From assembly GCA_000507305.1 (NCBI GenBank), contig DF240772.1, forward strand, positions 41,800 to 105,799: a stretch of 64,000 nt of DNA. Direction: 5' to 3'. Below are positions 11,601-21,400 of this stretch, piece after piece. The notes under the pieces are model-generated. The model did not search any database. It was not told the origin of the DNA and was given only the letters and a program-made list of their open reading frames with translations. A program made the translations under genes and the position numbers. This DNA comes from Breviolum minutum Mf 1.05b.01. Its lineage: Eukaryota; Sar; Dinophyceae; Suessiales; Symbiodiniaceae. Numbering within the stretch: position 1 is the stretch's first letter; the number at the start of each line of letters is the position of its first letter.

Positions 11601-13113
11601 AATCACCTTGTATAATTCCCCCATCAGGGGGACCATATTGATGAAATGCCCCCAAAATCCCTGAACGAATGTGGAAAGAGTAGTGAAGTCCCTCAGCTTT
11701 TCACCTCACATCTCCCGAAAAAAACGCGACGTGAAGGTCACGCAGAAAAGACCCAATGTCTTATCCGCCATGGCGGACTCGCTGTTGGTGGTGGTCAGTC
11801 ATGGCAGGGTTTGTGTGAATCCCCAAGAAGCCACAGGGTGGCTTCTTCTTGAACTAAATAGACATGTAGAAATCCATTTACCTCCAGCTTCAGAAAACAT
11901 GGCTCACTTTTTTTGGAAATTGATTGCCTTTCCCACACCGGGACGCTTTTTGTTTGAATCGCAGTCCTGAAAGGTCTTCCTTCCGCAGTTCCGGAAGCAT
12001 CTCTTAGCACCTTCTTTAGGGGAAAAGGGTCCTTCCAAGTGTTGAAACCTATCATTAAAATCAAGCAGAGGGAATGACTGGAAAAGTATCCTTCATTTTC
12101 AAAGACATGATGAACCTCTTGTTTTTGGCTCCAGGACAAGTCCATCAAGATGGTGATTTGCACGCCATCATCCAGAGAGCCGCCCTGGCTTTGAAAAGAT
12201 GGCTTCTGGTGTCGGATGTCGTTGGCTTTCCATGATCGCTTGAAATAAATTGCAACCCATTTTATGTTGTTTTTATCAAAGGTGGTTCAAGGTTGAGGAA
12301 TGGCAATATCAGTAATATCTGTATTTGTCTTTCTTTCTTTTCTTCTTCCTGCCAGTTCTGGTGGCGCAACCGCTGGCTACTTCCTTCGAAGGAGAGCATA
12401 GATAAACACTTTTGTCTATCTCTTTAGTTCTTTGAGTTCATCTTGAAAGAATGCGGCAAGTTGTGACAACATGGGTAAAATTAAGACAAAGAAACCTCTC
12501 CGTGTCAAGTAGTCTCCCTTCTTCTCAAATTTGGAGGTGCATTTTTTTTTTTGCGAAGCTTCACAAATTCACCCAAAAATCAGTGGAGTGGCAGTGGCAT
12601 CGAGTCGCATCAGATGGGACCAACAACAATTCGCAGGAAAGCCTTGGAATCACAATTGATGCTATTGGTCAACCTCCAACAGGACAGTGGAAGGGTCATG
12701 TTTCGTGGACAGCGTAGATCATAGGCAGTTGTTTGTTTTTTAAAGCTCACAGGGTTTTGATTGTTAAAGATTGACCATAATCTACCGTTTCTTGGAGTGG
12801 CATAAAATGAAAGTTCATACTACAGGGGGGTCACTCATGGTTCTGGATCCTTTCCTATTGGTATGATTTTCATCGCAGATGAAGGATTTTCATTTCTAAA
12901 GATTTTGCTCTGGAATCTTAGAGAGTGATCCGGTATGGATGGTCATGGCAGCTGATCCTGGGTGAATGCCAGGCGCTTTTTTATAGTTTGCCTGTGAAGC
13001 CGCGTCAGGCACTAATGTTTATTGATGCTCTCTACGAGAAGTGGAACGTCGAACGGCAAGGTGGAGAATTTTGGACCTTGGACTCATGGCAAGAGTGCCA
13101 CAGAATAGGCTAG
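2643..13113 (+). CDS. carB: Carbamoyl-phosphate synthetase large subunit, C-terminal half (multi-exon, 5' end outside window)
   Basis: Makes carbamoyl phosphate for pyrimidine and arginine synthesis. Exons: 2643-2732 ([10 protein letters not shown], start of the second synthetase domain), 3755-3820 ([10 protein letters not shown]), 4040-4091, 4193-4220 (VSVGGQT), 4483-4564, 4843-4920, 5085-5180 ([12 protein letters not shown]), about 8443-8492 ([10 protein letters not shown]), 8776-8845, 9032-9129 (HSGDATL), 9328-9379 (SGPFNVQF), 9439-9504 ([12 protein letters not shown], metal-ligand region), 9717-about 9790 (VPFVSKT), 10296-10349, 10451-10480 (VACFG), 10588-10623. MGS-like regulatory domain: 10910-about 10975, 12135-12178 (MVICTPSS), 12356-about 12400, 12987-13113 (FIDALYEKW, then TAG). 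Frames join across GT, GC or GA donors to AG acceptors. The stop follows the MGS domain, so there is no CAD-type fusion to dihydroorotase or aspartate transcarbamylase. Some short exons are still missing (after 5180, after 9790, around 11460 and before 12987). The intron 5181-8440 contains the ion channel gene. The family is certain; exon ends are approximate. Confidence 0.92.
5890..7900 (+). CDS. Single-domain voltage-gated cation channel with C-terminal EF-hands
   Basis: Membrane channel of the four-times-six-helix superfamily, one repeat per chain. Exon 1 is 5890-7530. A GT-AG intron (7531-7738) joins in frame to exon 2 (7739-7900, TAA), which adds a helical tail. I chose the ATG at 5890; the frame is open to 5731. 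Numbering from 5731: polar N-terminus; S1 about 256-275, S2 291-312, S3 320-342, S4 351-372 with Arg at every third position (359, 362, 365, 368, 371), S5 391-415, pore with filter-like TLDG (Asp452), S6 466-492. EF-hand 1 (529-540, DVDGSG) ends in Lys, not Glu; EF-hand 2 (570-581, DVNESG) ends in the usual Glu. The acidic filter suggests Ca2+ or Na+ selectivity, and the EF-hands suggest Ca2+ feedback; both are inferences. The gene lies entirely inside a carbamoyl-phosphate synthetase intron, same strand. Confidence 0.94.
7901..8442. other. Remainder of host intron; TA-rich microsatellite
   Basis: Sequence between the ion-channel stop and the next synthetase exon. It holds a short (TA)n tract near 8319-8335. 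A small synthetase exon of about 15 codons, expected before [10 protein letters not shown], was not found here or upstream. Confidence 0.5.
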
Positions 13114-14497
13114 TTTTGCTGGCCCTGCCCAGCATTGTCTCAGATTTGTGTACAAAACTCTTGGCGGTTCAACCATTCGGCACTGAGACTTCTAGAGCTG
13201 TCCAAGTTTTTTTTGTGGCATTCAAAATCGCCTTTGAATACTAGTTCAGCGCGTTCAAAACCAGAACGAGTTATATCTTGGTTTCCTCTAGATGCTTCAC
13301 CCAAGTTAGAGGTCATTTGGAGAATCACCAATCAAGTCTCAATGCTGGATTTTTCTAGCTTGGCTGGAGGCCAACTTCTCTTTTGGCAGACGCAGCCTTT
13401 AGCTGCAAAACTTTTATTCTAAGATTACCAAAAAGACAAAGATCAACAGGATGCTGAGTCTCAGTGACCCTCCATGATTGGTTCATGTGGATGAAATGAT
13501 TCACCGACCAATGAATAAGGGATGAAATCACTGGGTTGATTAGACTCCGACTTTTGAAAGGATATCAGGTGAAACTTTTACAACGTGAACGGTATCTGTG
13601 TTGTGGCTCTAGTGGCGGCTGAATCCACTTGCACCCTCCAGATCACAAACAGTGACCTACTTAGACGAATGACTCTAGCCATGTTAGTCGTACACATCTT
13701 ATAGAGCCATCTGAGACGGAATAGCAGCAGATTTTTAGGTAGCACATTTTTGGGTGACTGGTCAGACCTTCACAAAAAACTCAAAGACAGTTAGTGCATT
13801 TTCGTCAGCATGGCAGCACTGCCAAGCACCATGATGAGAATATGAGCTTACATCCCTCTTTGTTTCATTCATTTCATTGGGATGTCATAAGAGGAAACTC
13901 ATCCAATCTGAGCTACACCTGCATGGCACGCAGACAAAACAGCCATGATAAGCGAAAAAAGGCCAGGGAGAAACCGCGTGAGAGCGGTTTCAAGTGCTCA
14001 AAAACCTTTGATCAGTTCTTTTTGACATGATGTGGACATTTACTAGGTGGTGGCAACTCAAATGTATTTTTTATTTTCACCCCTGGGGAAATGATCCAAT
14101 TTGACTACAGTAATATTGTTCAAATGGGTGGTTACAACCACCACCTAGTTTGGGGGAAAGTACCTTGACTTCACCTTTGACAGGTTCCAAAGAAGCAGAG
14201 TTCACATGGACGACGCGACAGAAGACAAGCGGAGGAGCCATGCCATGTCAAGCAGGGAAGGACGTGATATCACATGATGATATCACCCAATCTCTGTTTA
14301 TTACACATACTTTCTATGAGATGTCCGCCTTATTTCAAGATTTTTTTCCTTGGTGAAATACAAGAATCTGACCATCAAAGGAGTGGCGCTCAATTTTTGT
14401 ATATTCCCCAGGAGTGAAGTACGGACAGCTTTGGGATGTGTCATTACCAAGCCAACCTTCAAGCTGTTTCCTATTCAGAATGAAGATATTGAAACGA
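13114..14497. other. No gene recognised
   Basis: Downstream of the synthetase stop codon. No conserved peptide, RNA gene or clear repeat was recognised on either strand. It may contain the synthetase 3' UTR and intergenic DNA. Confidence 0.5.
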
Positions 14498-14498
14498 G

Positions 14499-14569
<71 letters not shown>
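14498..14569. repeat. (GTT)n microsatellite, interrupted by gap
   Basis: About 24 uninterrupted GTT units running straight into the gap at 14570. Homopolymeric Cys, Val, Leu or Gln readings in this region are artefacts of the repeat. Confidence 0.98.
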
Positions 14570-14781
14570 NNNNNNNNNNNNNNNNNNNNNNNNNNNNNNN
14601 NNNNNNNNNNNNNNNNNNNNNNNNNNNNNNNNNNNNNNNNNNNNNNNNNNNNNNNNNNNNNNNNNNNNNNNNNNNNNNNNNNNNNNNNNNNNNNNNNNNN
14701 NNNNNNNNNNNNNNNNNNNNNNNNNNNNNNNNNNNNNNNNNNNNNNNNNNNNNNNNNNNNNNNNNNNNNNNNNNNNNNNNN
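14570..14781. other. Assembly gap (run of N)
   Basis: A run of 212 unknown bases between the GTT microsatellite and a 69-bp tandem duplication; probably an unresolved repeat. Confidence 0.99.
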
Positions 14782-14919
14782 ATGTAACCCGTGTTCAAAG
14801 TGCTACGGAATGGACTGCTTCGGTACATACTTTACACATGCCCAAACCTAATGTAACCCGTGTTCAAAGTGCTACGGAATGGACTGCTTCGGTACATACT
14901 TTACATATGTCCAAACCAT
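14782..14919. repeat. Tandem repeat, two visible 69-bp units
   Basis: Two near-identical units, starting at 14782 and 14851, each opening ATGTAACCCGTGTTCAAAG and ending near CCCAAACC. They differ at only a few positions (for example TTTACACATGCCC against TTTACATATGTCC). The array abuts the gap, so more copies are likely hidden in it. Confidence 0.93.
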
Positions 14920-15254
14920 GCTACGCCATGTTGTAATCTTTTTGCCATTCATGCCTTCATTCTTTGATGATCCATGAAAATGTGATGTTGCAATTGCATG
15001 GGAAAACACACACGAAGTGAGTTTTTTCAAAAAACCCACACGTTTTTACATTTTGCACTTTTTTTGTAAAAAAAATTAAGGTATTGCACAAAGAAACAAC
15101 TGCCAATCATGAGAATATGATGGTTTTTACAATACGAAGGCTGCATGCACACTCATGAAAAAAACACTGCCTGCAGTGAGTGAAAGTACACGTTTCAGCG
15201 CAATTCTAAGGGGAATCAAGAAAGCAAAAGCGCGCGCGGACGAGGGGTCGGACC

Positions 15255-15255
15255 G

Positions 15256-15335
<80 letters not shown>

Positions 15336-15407
15336 GCTGGTGGTGGTGGTGGTGGTGGTGGTGGTGTTGTTGCTGGTGGTGGTGGTGGTGTTGTTGTTGT
15401 TGTTGTT
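15255..15407. repeat. Compound (GTT)n/(GGT)n microsatellite
   Basis: Roughly 27 GTT units, a block of GGT units, then alternating GTT and GGT, ending at TGTATATATC. It lies just upstream of the first recognised helicase exon, so it is in an intron or the 5' region of that gene. Poly-amino-acid readings through it are discounted. Confidence 0.97.
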
Positions 15408-15465
15408 ACATGTATATATCTATATATGTATATCCCGTACCTGAATCCTCCCAAACTAGTGAACT

Positions 15466-18400
15466 TTGAGGCCCCTCAACAACAAGCACCCTAAAACCAC
15501 ACAGGAGGCAGAGATCGAAAGCTTGGAGAGCCGAATCCGTAGTGAATGCAATCCCAAGGGCGCCCTTGGGTCGAGAAGCAAAGCCGATAAAACGGACAGC
15601 AAAGGCGTTGGGAAGGTAGGGCCAACCAAGGGACATGGGGGGATGAAAGGGTGAAGTGTTGGTCTCCAAGTTTGTGTGTTTGTTATCTTTATTTTCTGGT
15701 TGTTTGTTTTGATTGATATCCTTTAATTAGAAGCTTTTCAGCTATCTGCTTGAGACTTGAGAATATCAACAAATCCGATGACATGAAAGTCCATCATACC
15801 TTATGTTACAAGTAAGTAACCAAAGGCTGAATAGAACACAGATTCCACAATGCTTGGTGACAGTGCTGTCATGTGCTGTCTACCTATGGGCCCGTGGCAG
15901 GGACCTGCTCTTACTGGAGCTTTGTTCAAGGACTTGCCGATCTCCCAACGGACCTTGCGTGGTTTGGAGGCTGATGGGGAGACTCTGAATTAAAATGCAC
16001 TTGGAGCAGAGAAGACAGAGGAGAAAAAGTTGGGGGTTGCCAAAATGTTGGGAAGTAAGTGGGCAAATAATCGATTCATTTTTATGAAGTTCACCCTATC
16101 GACCATTGACCGTCACTACAGAGCAGCATAGAGCAGCCTAGTTTTCACTCAGGCACTTAGATCGAAAGTCGAAAATCCGCTGTTGCAATGTTCAGGCAGG
16201 ACCCAAGATAAAATAATGCGAGGATGTTTCCCTTAAATTAAATGCCAGGTGCTTTTTTTGCGGGGAGCTCGGGGCAAGCACTAAAAACAGAGTTCAATTT
16301 TCGTTTCACAAAATTTGACTCCGCAAAAATACACCGGTGAAGCGGCCACAATGCAGGCATCAAAGTATGTCAAGATGACAGAGATCCAAAGCGGAGCGAT
16401 TCCAGGAGCCCTCTTTGGTACCAAACCTTAGTGGTTTTCTGTCATGTTGACGGGGATGGAATTTCAATCAGATATCAGATGTTTTTTTTTCCGAATCTTG
16501 TTAAAAAAAACGCAATAAACAAAATTGATGTTTGGGCTGATTCCCCCGACATTTTTTTTTGTTGGTGTGGTGTTGTGGACCCGTGCTGCTCAGGTCGGGA
16601 CATTTTGGGTGAAGCACGGACAGGGTCCGGTAAGACTTTGGCCTTCTTGATCCCAGTGCTGGAGAAGCTTTTCAGGTGGGTGCAATGAACGATCCCGGGT
16701 TGTTGCAACGGTTGCAAGGCAGGGAAAGGGGAATTTAGAATTTACAATTTTGATCATGAAAAAGATCATTCCTTCACAGACATGAGGAGTGCTTAGTAAA
16801 GCATTGCTAGCAAGAAAAGGAGGGTCAAGGGTCCTGCTTTGGGCATGTGCAGGAATCGGTGGAGCAATTTGGATGGTCTGGGTGCTGCGATTGCTGGAGC
16901 CTGAAGAGTTTCTGGTGCGTGCTGAGTGATGAAGGGAACAAACATGCGGAAATGGTGGAAAACCCCAACTGGAAAATTCTGACCATCCCCATCTTCTATT
17001 GAGGTCTCTCCAACCAAGGAGCTTGCCTATCAGATCTTCCAAGACGAAGCCTTAGTGACGTAGCCGTGGCTGCTAGACCATGGATTCCGGACTGTATAAT
17101 GTTGGAAAGCCGATGAAGGCAACAAATCCGGTTTGCTTGCTTGGATCTTTCGGTTTTGCTGCAGTGTTGGTCCCAGGAAGTTTGCCAGTTCTTCCGAAGC
17201 CGAGGTCCTCTCGAATGTTGGACAGGAGCATGAGATTTCTGCAGGTTGCATTGTTGGCGGTCGTTCCATTGAGGAGGAGCCGCATAACAAACCGATCACA
17301 GACAGACACCCGCTCTTCCGGAGAAGTAAATGTAAAAGTTAAAACGGAAATCTAACGAACAACATCTTCCTACTTCTAGGCAAAATGAATCCCCCGACTT
17401 TCTAAGTGACTGAGGAAACGACCATTGCAAAGGTTTCGAACCATCTTCGTGCAGCCTGAAAAGGAGCAGAAAGCTGTGTCCACCATGAGTGTGCTGGTGG
17501 CCACGCCGGGCAGGTCTGGTGATGGAGCAGTTTGCTCGTCACGAGGAACATTAGATCTAAGACATTAAGACTGTGATTTGAGCATGGTAAATGTAAAATG
17601 TATGTAGATAAATGTTAAAAAATTGCAAGGAATTTCTGAGTTGAAAAAATCCCATTGTTTTTTTTTGGGAAACAACCATCATGTGAGTCCTTCACAGCCA
17701 ATTCCCTTGTGCCAGGCTCTTGCAACACTTGGACGAATCCCCTGGCTTTGATGCCGCCTCGCTGTTGATTCTGGTGCGCCCTTGTAGCAAAAGGGGTACT
17801 CATTTGAGCAATGAACAAAATCCCTGGTTGTTTAGGTTGAAAAAGGGGATTATACTACCCAATTATATGGGGATCCCTAAAAACCAACCAGTAATGGAAA
17901 GTAGGAGGGTTTTTTTCGTAGCTCATTTGTATATAATGTAAATAATAGATCGATCGACCTTCAACTTTGCCCATAGATTGGCTCTTTGCAGCATTGGTCA
18001 CGTATTCCCATGTGCCTTCACAAAAACCAATCCTTGACACTTCATTCTTTTATAGGCTTTCTTGACGTAACCAGCTGATGAATTTACCCGAGCTACGCTG
18101 ATGCACTCGGCTTTGTTTATTGCCCGTTCCGCCGGTCACAGTGCATGCGCATTTAGAGCGTGCGGTGTGCAATTGACTTTATGAGCCCCCAATGCAGTGC
18201 GTATTGGGTGATGCAAAAGGAGAAAGTGCAGCGGATACATGACGTTGATACTGACTGCCAACTCAATGGCAAAGTCATAGTGGCGAAAGTGATTACAGTA
18301 GTCATCTTTTTGGTTTCCATTCGGGTCCAGGCCTTTTTTTGGAAGATGAATTCTGCCATTTTTGTGCTTCATTTTTCTCAAAAAAATGGTTGGCCCTGGG

Positions 18401-21400
18401 AGGGACCACCAACCGAGTCAAGATTTGTGGCGGCTTGGGCCCATCTTTGACAGGTGATCGATGAAGCAGACAGGATCTTGGACTTTGGCTTTCAAGAGAC
18501 GATGCACAATATCTTGCAGCACTTGCCCTCTGAGCGGCAAACGTCCGGATACCTTGGTGAATTCTGTTTTTTTTGCAACTAGTAGCGGACAAGAGTCATT
18601 ATCTGGTGATTTCATTAAAGTACACATTCAAAGGTCATCTTTGACCTAAAGAAACTATATGACTGTACGTATATTTTGATCCTATGATTTTCGTTTTCAT
18701 GGGATTGAGATGGAATCGAAATGGGAGCGGCTTTTGGCGTCACTTCTTCCCAGTTGAGGCTGCTATTTTCTGCCACTCTCCATGGCAGTGTCCATCGCCT
18801 CGGGCGTGCTGCTTTGCGATCCCCAGAGGCGATGGGCGCAGACAACCTTGATGTCCTTAGAAAGGGTTGAGAGACGATGNGACGAGTGATGAACCATGAA
18901 AGATAGAAGGATGAATGAGGAGTGAAGAAACGATGAATCATGAATGATAAAGGATGAGTATGAGGATAATCATGAGGCCAAAGGTGACCTTGATATAGCT
19001 GTTGGTGTTGCTGGTGCTGCTGCAATTGTATTCACTGGTGACAAAAGGCGCCTCCTTTCAAGTGCATAATCTCATGGGCCAGGTGATCTCTGTGCATCAT
19101 GATGCTAAGAGCCGCACCCCAGACACGTTGAAGTGCCTTACTTGAACGTTTTATTTGGGGCGATGGAGACAGGTGGAGAAAGTGGAGATGTGAATCTTGA
19201 TAGTTTCGGGCCTTTGGTAATCTTGGCTTTTCCAGTTCCAAGCTCTCAGGCAGACCTACATGATCATGCCTTTGGAAAAGAAGGTTGATACCCTCTTTTC
19301 CTTTCTGCGCTTGGGAAGCTCAGTGTGTTCGGTACGTCTCATGTGTTGACACAAGAGGACAACAGCTGGGTTTATGAAACTTTGAGTTTTCACCTGATGG
19401 GCTAGTCAAGGTTCTCACTCGCAAAAGAAGATCATCGTGTTCGTCTCGACATGCAAACAAGTCAGGCCAACACCTGAATTTTTGAGCAGGCTGAGATAGT
19501 TGACACACACACCTTTTTGAAGAAACTGGGGGCATGTGCTTTTTGCTCTGAGAAGTTTTTTTTCCATTCCAAGGTTCTTCTATGAGGCTTTCTACAAGCC
19601 ACTGCCTGAGATTGTTAACCCCACCCCCTCCCCCCGATAGTTCCTGGAAGGGTTTTTTCTCATCAGCAAGCAGTCCAAGGTTGAAGCCTGGCCCATCAGT
19701 CATGGAACTACATGGAAGACAAAGTTTGACGAAACGTATGCTTGTCTTCCAACGCTTCATGGAGAGTGACTTGGATGCCACAAAAACACCGGGGGGATGC
19801 TAAACAAGAATATAAGAAACATGGCCGTGGCAAATAGTTGGGGTTTGGGAAAGCACTGCCAGAGCTTAAAGAAGAGAGTGAGATTGTAATGATTTTCCGG
19901 AGATAATTATTGAAGTGGACCCAATTTCCACTTCCCTGATTGTTTCTTTTACCCTGTTTCGTGCAGGGGAGCGTGCGGTAGCATTATTTTGCACCGACAT
20001 CGCAGCACGTGGTTGGAAGCCCAAGCTTAGTCGTGTCCAGATTTTGTTTTCGGAAGGTTCCAGACTTCCTAAAAGTTCCCTAGAGACTGAAGATTCTCAA
20101 TTTGCATCCAAATTTCCATCCACTCCTCCCCTACTGAAACTATTCTTGTATCCAGTCTGGTTTCTTTCTAAACAACGACAACAAGAGTCCAAGAGTATCA
20201 TCAGGCCCCACCAAATAAAAACATATGGGTGTTTCCAAAAATAGTGGTACCCCAAAATGGATGGTTTATAATGGAAAACCCTATTAAAATGGATGATTTG
20301 GGGGTACCACCATTTTTGGAAACCCCCATACACACACACAAATGCCCCACCTTTCTTTTTTTTCTTGTCATTTTTTCAGGTGTCGACTTTCCCGCCGTGG
20401 ATTGGGTTGTCCAATTGGATTGTCCGGACAGCGTGGATTCCTACATTCATCGTGTGGGCCGTACCGCACGCTATGAGAGTCCGGTGTCCTGGGGGCTCAT
20501 GGGTTGGTATGAGTTGGTCATAGCCATACGAATTCAGGAGTTTGATGAATTAAACAACTGCATTCAACAGTTGCGTGGGAAAGAATTGACGATCCTTGAA
20601 CTTGTAGAAGAGGTTTCTGCAAAGACCCTTTTGGAAAAATTGGCAGAATGCCAACAGCTGTGGCATAGAATTTCTGGAGCACTTCAGAAAATGTCATTTT
20701 GATTCAAATGACCGATGTTTAATGTTTGTCAACTGCTGAGGCGCTGGTAAATCTGCATTGTTTCTACTACCTTCCGAACAGAGCTTTGCTCAGAAACTCT
20801 CAAAGGCTCCATTGATTGACACATGCTGGGAGGAGGAGGAGGTAAACATGGCACGTTTGTGTTGGAAATGCTTTGAACATGTGTGTATATACTCTGTTTT
20901 TAAGATAATCCAACTACCATCACCCCTAAGCCATAAAATATGTAGATCAATGATGTCAGGATTTTTTAGCATTGGTATCATGTCAGAAATTCTTGATGTG
21001 CCATCGATGACTGCATGGAACTCCCATGAATGAACCCATTGCCAGAGAAGCGAGTTGATCCGATCCCATTCCACAGGCACGAGTGGAAGTTCGAGCGATT
21101 GCTGCCAAGCAGAACAAAGTTTTTTCCATTCAACCACAGTTGGACCTGGCCTCAGTCATGTTTGTTTCTCTAAGCCAAGAGGTGTGGCAACATACAACAG
21201 CATTGTTGATTGTTTTTGAGCTACGGAATGAGGCATCTTTGCTAGCAGGCTCTGGTGATATCCGTCATTTGGCACAACGAGCGTTCGCATCCTATCTTCG
21301 TTCAGTCCGGGCCTGAAGGGCGTCATGGGTGAGCCAGGCAAAGGGAGCACATGGGTTCGTCTAGAAAGGATTAGGTCATTTGGAGGAACCTTTGTAAAGA

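Noticed and set aside
14350-14936. Reading frames with poly-Cys, poly-Val, poly-Leu or poly-Gln
   Set aside because: Translations of the GTT microsatellite and the adjoining gap; no flanking conserved sequence.
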